Assembly: GCF_019803445.1 (NCBI RefSeq)
Contig: NZ_CP081844.1
Location: 570,501-634,500 of the forward strand
Source: Caenibius sp. WL
GTDB lineage: Bacteria; Pseudomonadota; Alphaproteobacteria; Sphingomonadales; Sphingomonadaceae
DNA length: 64,000 nt
Reading direction: 5' to 3'
This document shows positions 27,389 through 38,896 of this stretch, piece by piece. The position numbers were made by a program, and so were the translations under genes. Numbering within the stretch: position 1 is the stretch's first letter; each line of letters begins with the position of its first letter. Below the pieces are notes generated by a model. The model had not been told where the DNA came from. It worked only from the letters and a program-made list of their open reading frames with translations, and made no database searches.

Positions 27389-29380
27389 ATGAGCGAACTT
27401 CTGAAGATCAGCCTGCCCGATGGTTCCGTGCGCGAAATGCCGCAGGGTTCGACTCCCGCCGATGTCGCCGCCGCGATCGGGCCGGGCCTTGCCAAGGCCG
27501 CTCTTGCCGCGCGGATCGATGGCGAACTGGTCGATCTTTCCCGCCCTTTCGCGGGCGATGCGCAACTGGCGCTGGTGACGAGCCGGGACGAGGCCGACGC
27601 GCTGGAACTGGCGCGGCACGATTATGCCCACGTTCTGGCCGAAGCGGTGCAGGCACTGTTCCCCGGCACGCAGATCACGTTCGGCCCGGCGACGGATGAC
27701 GGATTCTATTACGATTTCGCGCCGAAAGATCGCCCTTTCACCGACGAAGACCTGCCTGCCATCGAAGCGAAAATGCGTGAGATCATCGCCGCCGACAAGC
27801 CGCTGACACGCGAAGTGGTGGCGCGCGATGCGCTGATCGCCCAGTGGCAGGCGGCGGGCGAAACGTTCAAGGCCGAATGGGCCGCCGAACTTCCCGCGGG
27901 CGAGGAGTTGACGGTCTATCATTCGGGTGGCGACTGGTACGACATGTGCCGCGGCCCGCACCTGCCCTCCACCGGCAAGCTCGATCCCAGGGCGTTCAAG
28001 CTCACCCGCGTATCGGGCGCCTATTGGCGCGGCGATCAGAAGAATGCCATGCTCAGCCGCATCTACGGCACCGGCTGGCTCAACAAGAAGCAGCTCGACG
28101 AACACCTCCACCGGCTGGAGGAAGCGGCCAAGCGCGATCATCGCAAGCTCGGCACGGAAATGGACCTGTTTCATCTCCAGCAGGAAGCGCACGGCAGCGT
28201 GTTCTGGCATCCCAAGGGCTACGTGATCTGGCGCGAACTGGAAGCCTACATGCGCCGGGCGATCGACGGCGCGGGCTACAAGGAGGTCAAGACCCCGCAG
28301 GTGATGGACGCGCGCCAGTGGGAACAATCGGGCCACTGGGGCAAATACCGCGAAAACATGTTCGTGATCCCCGACGAAGTGCCCAATGTCGAGGATGAAG
28401 GGCCGATCATCTCGGGCGATGCCGAATGGATGGCGCTGAAGCCGATGAACTGCCCGGCGCACGTGTTGATCTTCCGCCAGGGCATCAAGTCCTATCGCGA
28501 TCTGCCGCTGCGCATTTATGAGAATGGCTGCTGCCACCGCAACGAACCGCACGGCGCGCTGCACGGGCTGATGCGCGTGCGCCAGTTCACGCAGGACGAT
28601 GCGCATATCTTCTGCCGCGAAGACCAGATCGTGGCCGAAGTGCAGGCGTTCTGCGAACTGGCCGACCGGATCTACAAGCATTTCGGCTTCACATATTCGA
28701 TCAAGCTGGCGCTGCGCCCTGAAAAGCGCTTCGGCACCGAGGCAATGTGGGATCAGGCGGAAACCGAACTGCGCGATGCCGTGGTGCGCGCGGGGCTGGC
28801 GACGGCGGAATACGGCTGGGAAGAACTGCCCGGCGAAGGCGCGTTCTATGCGCCCAAGCTGGAATGGCACCTGACCGACGCCATCGGCCGCACCTGGCAG
28901 GTCGGCACGATCCAGTCGGACCGCGTGCTGCCCGAACGGCTCGATGCCTCGTACGTGGCCGAGGACGGCGAACGCCATCGCCCGGTCATGCTGCACCGCG
29001 CGATCTTTGGCTCCTACGAACGGTTCATCGGCATTCTGATCGAACATTTCGCGGGCAAGCTGCCGGTGTGGCTGGCTCCGGTGCAGGCGGTGGTGGCGAC
29101 TATCGTTTCCGATGCGGACGATTACGCGAAGGACGCCGTGGCCAAGCTGCGCGCGGCGGGCATCCGCGTCGAATCCGATCTGCGCAACGAAAAGATCAAC
29201 TACAAGGTGCGCGAACACTCGGTGGCGAAAGTCCCGCATCTGCTGGTGGTCGGCAAGCGCGAGGCTGAGGAAGGCACCGTTGCGATGCGCACGCTGGGTG
29301 AGCAGCACCAGAAAGTGATGAGCCTCGACGAAGCCATTGCCCTGCTGAAGGCGGAAGCGACCCCGCCCGATTTGCGATGA
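27389..29380 (+). CDS. thrS: Threonyl-tRNA synthetase
   Basis: A 663-residue class II synthetase with a TGS domain ([21 protein letters not shown]), an editing/SAD domain ([15 protein letters not shown]), a catalytic core ([21 protein letters not shown], then [23 protein letters not shown]), and an anticodon-binding domain (VRVE-type and [13 protein letters not shown]). Core length and motifs are complete. It charges tRNA-Thr and edits Ser-tRNA-Thr. ATG 27389 is chosen over a short in-frame extension. The stop overlaps the GNAT gene by four bases. Confidence 0.98.
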   Translation: MSELLKISLPDGSVREMPQGSTPADVAAAIGPGLAKAALAARIDGELVDLSRPFAGDAQLALVTSRDEADALELARHDYAHVLAEAVQALFPGTQITFGPATDDGFYYDFAPKDRPFTDEDLPAIEAKMREIIAADKPLTREVVARDALIAQWQAAGETFKAEWAAELPAGEELTVYHSGGDWYDMCRGPHLPSTGKLDPRAFKLTRVSGAYWRGDQKNAMLSRIYGTGWLNKKQLDEHLHRLEEAAKRDHRKLGTEMDLFHLQQEAHGSVFWHPKGYVIWRELEAYMRRAIDGAGYKEVKTPQVMDARQWEQSGHWGKYRENMFVIPDEVPNVEDEGPIISGDAEWMALKPMNCPAHVLIFRQGIKSYRDLPLRIYENGCCHRNEPHGALHGLMRVRQFTQDDAHIFCREDQIVAEVQAFCELADRIYKHFGFTYSIKLALRPEKRFGTEAMWDQAETELRDAVVRAGLATAEYGWEELPGEGAFYAPKLEWHLTDAIGRTWQVGTIQSDRVLPERLDASYVAEDGERHRPVMLHRAIFGSYERFIGILIEHFAGKLPVWLAPVQAVVATIVSDADDYAKDAVAKLRAAGIRVESDLRNEKINYKVREHSVAKVPHLLVVGKREAEEGTVAMRTLGEQHQKVMSLDEAIALLKAEATPPDLR

Positions 29381-29811
29381 TCATCCGGCGGGGAACCGCC
29401 GCCGATCGGCCGCGCGCGCTGCAAATCTGGCGCGATGCGGTGGATGCGACGCACGGTTTCCTGACGCCGCAAGACCGCGCGGAAATCGACGGCATGGTGC
29501 AGCAATTCTTCGCCGAGGCGGAGCTATGGCTGGTCGATGGCGAAGATGGCCGCGCGGCGGGCTTTCTCATCATGGATGGGGATATGATCGATGCGCTGTT
29601 CGTCGATCCGGCGGTCCATGGACGCGGCTATGGCACGGCGCTGTTGAACCATGCGCTGACTCTGGCGCCCGAAGCATTGGTGGATGCCAGCGAGCAGGCG
29701 ACCAATGCCCTGCCGTTCTACGAAGCGCGCGGTTTCGTGCGGATCGGCCGTTCGGAAACCGATCCGCAGGGTCGGCCCTATCCGCTGATCCACCTGCGTT
29801 ATACGGGTTAA
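29377..29811 (+). CDS. GNAT acetyltransferase (YjaB-like)
   Basis: A 144-residue GCN5-related N-acetyltransferase. [19 protein letters not shown] holds the strand-4/motif-A region with the acetyl-CoA-binding [21 protein letters not shown] is the family C-terminal signature. The ATGA overlap with thrS implies co-expression. Relatives acetylate small molecules or protein N-termini; the substrate here is unknown. Confidence 0.9.
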   Translation: MIIRRGTAADRPRALQIWRDAVDATHGFLTPQDRAEIDGMVQQFFAEAELWLVDGEDGRAAGFLIMDGDMIDALFVDPAVHGRGYGTALLNHALTLAPEALVDASEQATNALPFYEARGFVRIGRSETDPQGRPYPLIHLRYTG

Positions 29812-29880
29812 AAGGCAGCGCAGCCCATTGATCGGTTCGTGTGACGGCAAGCACCACGGTGCGCAGTAGCAGGTGACTGC

Positions 29881-29954
29881 TTCGTCATTCCCGCGAAAGC
29901 GGGAATCCATTTGCAGCGGCGGAACTGGCTTCCCGCTTTCGCGGGAATGACGAA
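29881..29954. repeat. Inverted pair of REP-like 25-bp elements
   Basis: The 25-base element at 29881-29905 recurs as its exact reverse complement at 29930-29954, 24 bases apart. Each copy is itself a hairpin (first copy ATTCCCGC-GAAA-GCGGGAAT, 29887-29906). The paired layout is that of a bacterial interspersed mosaic (BIME). It fills most of the 229-base gap between the GNAT gene and agmatine deiminase, which are convergent, so it may also end transcription from both sides. Confidence 0.85.
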
Positions 29955-30040
29955 AGTCATTTGTTCCAGTGGGTTAAACGTCAACTCGGTTCAGCATGAC
30001 GGGAAAAGAGGCGCTTTACAACTCGCCATGATGCGGATCA

Positions 30041-31036
30041 TCAGCCCGTAGCGCTTGGCATCTGCTGGCTGGCGCAGTGAAAACCACCGCCGCCCGCCAG
30101 CACCGCATCGCCGGGCAGGCCGATCACGTCGCGATCGGGGAACAGCGCGGCAATCGCGGCCACGCCATCGGCATCATGGGGCGAGCCGAACGTGGGCACG
30201 ACGACCAGGCGGGTGGTGATCGTGAAATTCATGTAGCTCGCCGGCTCGACGCGGCCATCCGTTTCGATCCGGCCGGGTGACGGCACATCGCGCACCGTAA
30301 CCCCGAAAGCCTGCGCCCGCGCGCGGGCATCGGCGTAGATCGCGGCATTGGGATCGTCCGCCCCGGTCGCCACGGGCAGGGCCAGCGTGTTCGGCGCGAC
30401 GAAGCGGGCAAGATTGTCGACATGGCCATCGGTATGGTCGTTGATCAGCCCATCGCCCAACCATAGCACGCGGGTAAAGTTCAGGTCGCGGGCCAGCCGC
30501 TCCTCGATCTCCGCGCGGGACAGGTGCGGATTGCGGTTGGGGTTCAGCAGGCACTGTTCGGTCGTGGCGACGAGGCCGGTGCCGTCACCATCGATCGCGC
30601 CGCCTTCGAGAATCCAGTCGGCCACGGTCACGTCCAGCCCGGCGTTCTGCGCCAGTTCGGCGCCGATTTCCTTATCCCCGTCCATCAGGTACTTTTCGCC
30701 CCAGCCGTTGAAGCCGAAGCGCCGCGCCACGCGCGCGCCGGCGCCGCCATGCACCACCAGCGGCCCGGTGTCGCGCAGCCAGACATCGCCATAACGCCGC
30801 CGTTCCAGCGTGACTTTGCCGCTGACGAGACTGCGCGCACGGGCCTCGTTCGCTGCATCGCGCACCAGCAGGCGGACCTCTTGCCCGCTTTCGGCCACGG
30901 CGCTGGCGAAAGCGGCGATCTGTTCCTGCGCACCGGGCAGCGAGGCGGGCCATTCCTGCGGATCGTGCGGGAAGCCGATCCACAGCCAATCCTGCGGCGC
31001 CCATTCGGGCGGCATGCGAAACATGATGTCGTTCAT
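30041..31036 (-). CDS. aguA: Agmatine deiminase
   Basis: A 331-residue pentein-fold enzyme converting agmatine to N-carbamoylputrescine in polyamine synthesis. Family blocks: GDVWLRDTGP, WILEGGAIDGDGTG, NDHTDGHVDNLARF with the catalytic His/Asp. The nucleophile Cys321 lies in GGGGFHCASQQ, where the more usual sequence is GGGNIHC. It lies 13 bases after the M28 peptidase stop, so the two are probably one transcript. The partner hydrolase aguB is not in the window. Confidence 0.95.
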   Translation of the reverse strand: MNDIMFRMPPEWAPQDWLWIGFPHDPQEWPASLPGAQEQIAAFASAVAESGQEVRLLVRDAANEARARSLVSGKVTLERRRYGDVWLRDTGPLVVHGGAGARVARRFGFNGWGEKYLMDGDKEIGAELAQNAGLDVTVADWILEGGAIDGDGTGLVATTEQCLLNPNRNPHLSRAEIEERLARDLNFTRVLWLGDGLINDHTDGHVDNLARFVAPNTLALPVATGADDPNAAIYADARARAQAFGVTVRDVPSPGRIETDGRVEPASYMNFTITTRLVVVPTFGSPHDADGVAAIAALFPDRDVIGLPGDAVLAGGGGFHCASQQMPSATG

Positions 31037-31049
31037 TGCGTGTCCTGTG

Positions 31050-32753
<1,704 letters not shown>

Positions 32754-32860
32754 CGGGCGGGCGTTCCTTGCGCGGGGTTCGCGCTGTAGTGACAGAGGCT
32801 CGCGCCGCCGACAAGCGCCGCCCTCTTGCTCTTGCGCGCGCCGTGGGGCAGGCGGTGCAG

Positions 32861-35596
32861 ATGAGCGCAGACAGGGACGCAGATTGGCAGGGGGCGATAG
32901 CGCGGGCACGGGCGTATTCCCCGTTCCTCACGCTGGGACTGGATCGGCAGCCGGAACTTGCGGCCCTGCTCGCCGCCGGGCAGGTGGAGGAGGCGCTGGC
33001 CTATACCGCGCAGGCGGGCAGCGGCGCAGACGATCCGGCGGTGGCCCTGCGGCTGGAGCGCTGGGCGCTCGCCACGGCGCTCGGCATCGGCGATCTTGCG
33101 GGGAGCTTCTCGCTCACTGACGTGATGGCGCGGTTGTCGGGCTTTGCCGACCGCGCGCTCGATGTGGCGATTGCGGCGGCGATTCGCGAACGCGCGCCTG
33201 ATAGCGATCCGGCGGGGTTCTTCGCCATTGCGCTGGGCAAGCATGGCGCGGGCGAACTCAATTACAGTTCCGATATCGACCCGATCCTGATCTACGATCC
33301 CGAAGCGCTGCCCCGGCGGGAACGGGACGAACCCGGCGAAGCGGCGCAGCGCGTGGCGCGCCGCGTGGTCGAAATGCTCTCGCACATGACGGCGGATGGC
33401 TATGTCTTCCGGGTCGATCTGCGGCTGCGCCCGGCTTCCGAAGTCTCGCCGCTGGCGATTTCGCTCGGTGCGGCGCTGACGCATTACGAATCCTCCGCGC
33501 TGGCGTGGGAACGCGCGGCGTTCATCCGCGCCCGTTCGGCCGCCGGGGACGTGCCGATGGGGGAGGATTTCCTCGCCGCCATTCGCCCGTTCGTCTGGCG
33601 CAAGAGCCTCGATTTCGGGGCGATTGAAGAGATCGGGCGGCTGATCGGGCGGATTCGCGGACATTATGGCGGGCCGACAGTGCCCGGCCCCGGCTTCGAT
33701 CTGAAGCGCGGGCGCGGCGGCATTCGCGAAGTCGAATTCTTCGCCCAGACGCACCAGTTGATCCACGGCGGGCGGCGCCCTTCACTGCGCCAGCGCGGCA
33801 CGCGGGCGACGCTGGATGCGCTGGCGGCGGAAGGGATTATCGCGGCCGAGGATGCGCGCCTGCTGGGCGAAAGCTACGATCGGCTGCGCGTGGTCGAACA
33901 CCGGTTGCAGATGGTGTCCGATCATCAGGTGCACAATTTGCCCAAGGATGCGGCGGCCATCGACGGCGTGGCGCGGCTGGACGGATTGCCCGATGGCGCG
34001 GCGCTTCTGGCGGAACTGGCCGACATCACCGACACGGTCGGGCGGCGATTCGATGCCCTGCTCGAACAGACGGGGCAGAGCGCGGTGGTGGGCGGCGCCG
34101 CACCGGTTGCCGAAGGCGCGCCGCCTGCGCTCGCCGGGCAGCTTGGCCATCTGGGCTTCGCCAATCCGGAAGAGGTTGCGGAACGGGTGCTGGGCTGGAC
34201 CGACGGGCGCATCCGCGCCCTGCGCAGCGATGCCGCGCGCGCGGCCTTCGCCGCGATCGAACCGGCTCTGCTGGCCGCGCTGGCATCCGCCCCCGATCCC
34301 GAAGCGGCCTTGCTGCGTTGGGAAACCTTTCTGGTTAAATTACCCACAGGTGTGAACCTGTTTCGCCTTCTGGAGGCGCGGCCGGGGCTGTTCGAACAGG
34401 TCGTCAGCATTCTCACGCTGGCTCCGCCCTTGGCTGAGGAACTCGTCCGGCGTCCCGATCTGCTCGATGCGCTGATCGACACCACCGCGCTCGATCTGCC
34501 CGGAACGGTGGCGGAACTGGCGGAGCGGATGGCCCGCTGCGACGATGGCGGCGATTATCAGGCGCGGCTGGATCGGGTGCGCCGGGTGGTCGGCGAAGTG
34601 CGCTTTGCCCTAGGCGTGCAACTGATCGAAGCGGCGCACGATCCACTGGAAATCGCCGAGGCGCTGGCGCGCACGGCGGAGGCGGCGCTGCATGTCTGCG
34701 CGGATGCCGCGTGCGAGGAATTCGCCGCGACGCACGGGCGGGTGTCCGGCTCCAGCCTGCTGGTGATGGGGCTGGGCCGGTTCGGCGGGGGGGCGCTGAC
34801 GCATGCTTCCGATCTCGATATCGTTTATCTGTTCACCGACGGGGCCGGCGGTGAATCCGATGGCCGCCGCCCGCTGGGGGCGACTCTCTATTTCAACCGG
34901 CTGGCCCAGCGCGTCAGCGCCGCGCTCAGCGTGCCGACGGCGGAAGGGGCGCTCTACGAAGTCGACACGCGCCTGCGGCCGCAGGGCGCGCAGGGGCCGC
35001 TGGCCGTCAGCCTCGAAAGCTTCGCCCGCTATCAGCGGGAAGACGCCTGGACCTGGGAACACATGGCGCTGGCCCGCGCTCGCCCGCTCTATGGTTCCGA
35101 CGCAGGCAAAGCGCAGCTTTCGGAAATCGTCCGCAGCGTGCTGGCCCGGGATCGCGACCCGGCCAAGCTGAAACACGATGTGCTGACCATGCGCAGCGAA
35201 ATGGCGGCGCACAAGCAGCCGAAAGGCGCGCTTGACGCCAAGCTGGCGCGCGGTGGGCTGGTCGATGTGGAATTTCTGATCCACTATCTGCAACTGCGCG
35301 ATCATCTGGGTTTTTCGCCCGATCTGTTCGGCGCGCGCGATGCCCTGATCGCGGCGAGGCTGCTTCCGCCCGAACTGGCGGAGGCGCACCGGTTCATGAC
35401 CCGGCTGCTGATCAGTTCGCGGCTGCTGGCCCCGGACGCCGCGATGCCCCCGCCCGCCGCCGCTGCGGCGCTTGCGCGCAATTGCGGCTGCGGCGATGAA
35501 GCGGAATTGCTGACCCGACTGACCGAGGCGCGCCGCTGTGTGGCGGGCGCCTGGCACGATACTTTTGGCGAGACACTGGAGATTGACGATGCATAA
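32861..35596 (+). CDS. glnE: Glutamine synthetase adenylyltransferase/adenylyl-removing enzyme
   Basis: A 911-residue bifunctional regulator that adenylylates and de-adenylylates glutamine synthetase in response to PII signalling. Two nucleotidyltransferase domains are seen: LGKHGAGELNYSSDIDPI in the N-terminal half (adenylyl removal), and MGLGRFGGGALTHASDLDI in the C-terminal half (adenylylation). ATG 32861 follows a GGGGCAGG-type ribosome site; an upstream TTG/GTG extension exists. It is divergent from the M28 peptidase and overlaps bcp by eight bases. It connects to gltBD elsewhere in the window in nitrogen control. Confidence 0.95.
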   Translation: MSADRDADWQGAIARARAYSPFLTLGLDRQPELAALLAAGQVEEALAYTAQAGSGADDPAVALRLERWALATALGIGDLAGSFSLTDVMARLSGFADRALDVAIAAAIRERAPDSDPAGFFAIALGKHGAGELNYSSDIDPILIYDPEALPRRERDEPGEAAQRVARRVVEMLSHMTADGYVFRVDLRLRPASEVSPLAISLGAALTHYESSALAWERAAFIRARSAAGDVPMGEDFLAAIRPFVWRKSLDFGAIEEIGRLIGRIRGHYGGPTVPGPGFDLKRGRGGIREVEFFAQTHQLIHGGRRPSLRQRGTRATLDALAAEGIIAAEDARLLGESYDRLRVVEHRLQMVSDHQVHNLPKDAAAIDGVARLDGLPDGAALLAELADITDTVGRRFDALLEQTGQSAVVGGAAPVAEGAPPALAGQLGHLGFANPEEVAERVLGWTDGRIRALRSDAARAAFAAIEPALLAALASAPDPEAALLRWETFLVKLPTGVNLFRLLEARPGLFEQVVSILTLAPPLAEELVRRPDLLDALIDTTALDLPGTVAELAERMARCDDGGDYQARLDRVRRVVGEVRFALGVQLIEAAHDPLEIAEALARTAEAALHVCADAACEEFAATHGRVSGSSLLVMGLGRFGGGALTHASDLDIVYLFTDGAGGESDGRRPLGATLYFNRLAQRVSAALSVPTAEGALYEVDTRLRPQGAQGPLAVSLESFARYQREDAWTWEHMALARARPLYGSDAGKAQLSEIVRSVLARDRDPAKLKHDVLTMRSEMAAHKQPKGALDAKLARGGLVDVEFLIHYLQLRDHLGFSPDLFGARDALIAARLLPPELAEAHRFMTRLLISSRLLAPDAAMPPPAAAAALARNCGCGDEAELLTRLTEARRCVAGAWHDTFGETLEIDDA

Positions 35597-36062
35597 CCGC
35601 CCCGATGTTGGCGATGGGATGCCCGACGTGGCGCTGGAAAAACCCGCAGGCGGCACGGTGAAACCGTCCGATTTCCGGGGGCAGCCGCTGGTGGTGTTCT
35701 TCTATCCCAAGGACGATACGCCCGGTTGCACCACCGAGAACAAGGATTTCAGCGAACTGGCGGGCGATTTCGCCAAGACCGGTGTCGCGCTGTTGGGGGT
35801 GAGCAAGGACCTGCCCGCCAAGCATCAGAAATTCATCGCCAAGCACGGTCTGGCGGCCCCGCTGGCCTCCGATTCGGTAGAAAATGGCCTGGCCGATGCG
35901 CTGGGCATCTGGGTCGAAAAGAACATGTACGGACGCACCTACATGGGCATGGAACGGACAACCTATCTGCTCGATGGCGAAGGCCGGATCGCGCGCGTCT
36001 GGCGCAAAGTGAAAGTCAAAGGCCACGCCGCCGAAGTGCTGGAAGCGGCCAAGGCGTTGTAA
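35589..36062 (+). CDS. bcp: Thioredoxin-dependent peroxiredoxin, Bcp group, one-Cys form
   Basis: A 157-residue peroxiredoxin. The peroxidatic Cys47 is in KDDTPGCTTENKDF. The resolving Cys that many Bcp proteins have five residues later (as in CTxEAC) is absent, replaced by asparagine-lysine, and no other Cys is visible. It should therefore work as a one-Cys enzyme needing an external thiol. It reduces organic hydroperoxides in the cytoplasm. The start lies inside the glnE 3' end (8-base overlap). Confidence 0.93.
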   Translation: MHNRPDVGDGMPDVALEKPAGGTVKPSDFRGQPLVVFFYPKDDTPGCTTENKDFSELAGDFAKTGVALLGVSKDLPAKHQKFIAKHGLAAPLASDSVENGLADALGIWVEKNMYGRTYMGMERTTYLLDGEGRIARVWRKVKVKGHAAEVLEAAKAL

Positions 36063-36082
36063 TCCGTATTCAGGCCGGTTGC

Positions 36083-36880
36083 ATGCCCGGTTCCGTTGCC
36101 GCCGCGATCCGTTCGGCGCTGCTCACCGCCGATCCCTGTCGCAAGGTCATGGCCGCGCGGGCGGTGGCGCGCGACTGGCGGCTGGGGCGGCTGGAATGGG
36201 CGTTCGACGCGGCCATGCCCGATGTCCCGGCGCGGCCCGAACGGCCGGAACTGCTCTCGCCGGGCCGCATGCCCAAACGCCGCAAGGGCGGATCGGAACG
36301 GGGGCGGATCGCCCTGTGGCACGCGCTCGCCCATATCGAATTCGTCGCTATCGACCTCGCGCTCGACATGGCGGGGCGGTTCGGCGGGGAAATGGGGCAG
36401 GCGTTCGTCGGCGATTTTCTCGCGGTCGCGGCGGACGAGGCGATGCATTTCGCCATTCTGCAACGCCATTTGCGCAGGTTCGGCAGCACATATGGCGCGC
36501 TGCCCGCGCACGATGGCCTGTGGGAAGCCGCGTACGAAACGCGGCACGATGTCGCCGCGCGCCTTGCCGTGGTGCCGATGGTGCTCGAAGCGCGGGGGCT
36601 GGATGTCACCCCGGCCACGCTTGCACGGGTTCAGGCGGCGGGCGATCTGGCGGGTACGCGGATCCTGCAACGAATCCTTGACGATGAAATTCGTCACGTC
36701 CGGATCGGAACAACTCATTTCGTCGCGCATTGTCAGAACGAGGGCAAAACAGCGGAAATCCGCTGGAAAGAACTCGTGAATCAGTACTTTCGGGGCCGCG
36801 TTAAGCCACCGTTCAACGACTCGGCGCGCCTCGCAGCCGGTTTGTCGCGGGAATTCTACGGCGCCATTGCCTGTCCTTAA
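36083..36880 (+). CDS. DUF455 ferritin-like protein
   Basis: A 265-residue helical protein of the DUF455 family. Ferritin-like metal ligands are suggested by HALAHIEFVAIDLALD, DEAMHF and DDEIRHVRIG, i.e. E/H pairs on consecutive helices that could hold a di-iron centre. Function is not established for the family. It begins 20 bases after bcp, consistent with an oxidative-stress or metal-related unit, which is inference from context. ATG 36083 is the first start after the bcp stop. Confidence 0.82.
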   Translation: MPGSVAAAIRSALLTADPCRKVMAARAVARDWRLGRLEWAFDAAMPDVPARPERPELLSPGRMPKRRKGGSERGRIALWHALAHIEFVAIDLALDMAGRFGGEMGQAFVGDFLAVAADEAMHFAILQRHLRRFGSTYGALPAHDGLWEAAYETRHDVAARLAVVPMVLEARGLDVTPATLARVQAAGDLAGTRILQRILDDEIRHVRIGTTHFVAHCQNEGKTAEIRWKELVNQYFRGRVKPPFNDSARLAAGLSREFYGAIACP

Positions 36881-37024
36881 TCTTTACCCTTAGAACCGCT
36901 GGAAGAGACGGCGGGAGGGATACCGAACGTTCTCTGAAATGGCATGAGGGCCCGTGTTCGGGTTCGAATACGGGATAATTGCGGCATCGTAACGGTGCCG
37001 GAAAAAGAGGACGTTGCGTCAAAT

Positions 37025-37672
37025 ATGGTTCGCCAGGTCGCAAAGAAGCTCGCTTCCGCCCTTACGATTCTTGGCGGTGGATTGATGATGATGGCCGCGA
37101 TGCCGGCCCATGCATCGGATGAAGCCGCCGTCAACGATGGCGACACCCAGTTCCGCCAGCTTTTCGCAAGCTGGAAAGATCTGGACTCCGCCGCTCCCGG
37201 CAACCGTCAGCCCGCCGTTGCCGTCCCCTCGCGCATGCCGGTCGATGGCGTGCGGCTGAGCAGCGAATACGGCATGCGCACGCACCCCGTGCTGGGCGGC
37301 CGCCGCGCGCACAAGGGTGTCGATCTTGCAGGCCCCACCGGTACGCCGGTCTATGCCACCGCCGATGGCACCGTTTCCATGGCGCAGTGGTTCAGCAGCT
37401 ACGGCAACTATATCCAGCTCGAACACGGCGCTGGCCTGGAAACCCGCTACGGCCACCTTTCGGGCTACACCGTGAAAGCGGGCCAGAAAGTCCGCAAGGG
37501 CGATCTGATCGGCTATATCGGTTCGACCGGCCGTTCCACCGGCCCGCATCTGCACTACGAAGTCCGCGTGGCGGGCGTTGCGGTCAACCCGATCCCCTAC
37601 ATGGTCGAAACCACCGCCCAGCAGGCTTTTGCTCTCGCTCGCGGGGAAGGTGGCAAGGGCGGCCCCGAATAA
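37025..37672 (+). CDS. Secreted M23 (LytM) peptidoglycan endopeptidase
   Basis: A 215-residue exported protein. The signal peptide is residues 1-30, ending MPAHA. The catalytic LytM domain has H96-x3-D100 (HKGVD) and the H175-x-H177 motif (HLHYEV), and the zinc-binding set looks complete, so it should be an active DD-endopeptidase cutting peptide cross-links. No LysM domain or coiled coil is seen. ATG 37025 places the signal peptide at the N-terminus; the open frame extends to 36944. A hairpin terminator follows at 37700-37720. Confidence 0.93.
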   Translation: MVRQVAKKLASALTILGGGLMMMAAMPAHASDEAAVNDGDTQFRQLFASWKDLDSAAPGNRQPAVAVPSRMPVDGVRLSSEYGMRTHPVLGGRRAHKGVDLAGPTGTPVYATADGTVSMAQWFSSYGNYIQLEHGAGLETRYGHLSGYTVKAGQKVRKGDLIGYIGSTGRSTGPHLHYEVRVAGVAVNPIPYMVETTAQQAFALARGEGGKGGPE

Positions 37673-37699
37673 GCCTTTCCAGCAATTTGCACCACACGC

Positions 37700-37720
37700 G
37701 GCCCGGGTTGATCCCGGGCC
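37700..37720 (+). terminator. Intrinsic-terminator-like hairpin after the M23 gene
   Basis: GGCCCGGG (37700-37707), loop TTGAT, CCCGGGCC (37713-37720), then TTGTCGTTTG. The 8-bp GC stem with a moderately T-rich tail, 27 bases after the stop codon, fits a terminator. The convergent galU gene lies beyond. Confidence 0.65.
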
Positions 37721-37788
37721 TTGTCGTTTGTGGGTGGCGTTGTTTTGCCGGTGCAGGCGGATAGGAACAGGGGGCTGGAGCAGTCCCC

Positions 37789-37817
37789 GTTCGGCCTGAG
37801 CCCGTCGAAGGCCGAAC
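37789..37817. repeat. Small palindromic extragenic repeat
   Basis: GTTCGGCC (37789-37796) and GGCCGAAC (37810-37817) flank TGAGCCCGTCGAA. Repeats of the form (T/C)TCG-x-CCTGAGCC-x-GTCGAAGG are common between alphaproteobacterial genes. Only one copy is in this window; it lies in the 252-base gap between the convergent M23 and galU genes. Confidence 0.65.
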
Positions 37818-37924
37818 GCAGCGGGTAGCCTGTTGCCCTAGTCGCCCTTGCAGTGCGCATCAGGCTGAGCGCGCGGGCGGTTTCTGCACGGGGGCTCGGT
37901 TTGCCCCGCGATCGGGTAGCGGTG

Positions 37925-38812
37925 TTATTCGCGCAACAGCCGCTGCGCCATGGCGCGCACGTCTGTGCCCATATCCTCCCGTTCGAGCGCCAGCGCCAGG
38001 GTCGCTTCGACGAAGCCGAGTTTGCTGCCGCAATCGAAGCGCCTCCCGGCAAAAGTCACCGCGTGGAACGGCTGGGTGCCGATCATCCGGGCCATGGCGT
38101 CGGTCAGCTGAATTTCGCCGCCCGCGCCCTTTTCCTGATTTTCCAGCGTGCGCATCACTTCGGGTTGCAGGATATAACGGCCCGAAATGATCTTGTTCGA
38201 AGGGGCCTGCTCAATCGGAGGTTTCTCGATCAGCCCTTTGACTTCGGTCAGCCGCCCGTCGAACCCCGGCAGGGCCGCGCCCGGGTCGATCACGCCATAG
38301 GACGACACGTCCTCGCGCGGGACTTCGAGCACGCTGATCAGATTGCCGCCGACATCGTCATAGGCATCGACCATCTGCTTCATGCAGCCGGGCGATCCGA
38401 TCATCAGTTCGTCGGGCAGGAAAATGGCGAACGGTTCGTCGCCCACGATGGCGCGGGCGCACCAGATCGCGTGGCCCAGGCCCAGCGGCACCTGCTGGCG
38501 CACGGCGATGATATGGCCCGGCACGGCGTGTGTCGGCTCCAGAATGGCCAGCGCCTTTTCCCGCTCGCGCAGAGTGGCTTCGAGTTCGAAAGCGATATCG
38601 AAATGATCGATGATCGCCGTCTTGCCTCGCCCGGTGACGAAGATCATCTGTTCGATCCCCGCTTCGCGCGCTTCGTCCACCGCGTACTGGATCAGCGGCC
38701 GGTCCACGATCGGCAACATTTCCTTGGGGACGACCTTGGTCGCCGGGAGGAAGCGGGTGCCGAGGCCCGCGACCGGGAAAACAGCTTTTTTGATGGGTTT
38801 GCGTTTCGTCAT
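37925..38812 (-). CDS. galU: UTP-glucose-1-phosphate uridylyltransferase
   Basis: A 295-residue sugar nucleotidyltransferase making UDP-glucose for polysaccharides and glycolipids. The signature FPVAGLGTRFLPATKVVPKE begins near residue 12, followed by DRPLIQYAVDEA. LPDELMIG and VRQQVPLGLGHA are also characteristic, and the length is standard. It is divergent from murA with 84 bases between. It likely feeds the glycan loci at both ends of the window. Confidence 0.97.
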   Translation of the reverse strand: MTKRKPIKKAVFPVAGLGTRFLPATKVVPKEMLPIVDRPLIQYAVDEAREAGIEQMIFVTGRGKTAIIDHFDIAFELEATLREREKALAILEPTHAVPGHIIAVRQQVPLGLGHAIWCARAIVGDEPFAIFLPDELMIGSPGCMKQMVDAYDDVGGNLISVLEVPREDVSSYGVIDPGAALPGFDGRLTEVKGLIEKPPIEQAPSNKIISGRYILQPEVMRTLENQEKGAGGEIQLTDAMARMIGTQPFHAVTFAGRRFDCGSKLGFVEATLALALEREDMGTDVRAMAQRLLRE

Positions 38813-38896
38813 GCCGTGTCCGGTTATGGAGAGACAATGGCGCAGGTCAACCGCGCACTGCCTTGCTCCGACGCGAAATCGCGCTAAACGCCATAC

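Noticed and set aside
32768-32860. Longer glnE start (TTG 32768)
   Set aside because: The extension has no homology and would overlap the promoter area of the M28 gene. ATG 32861 has a suitable ribosome site.
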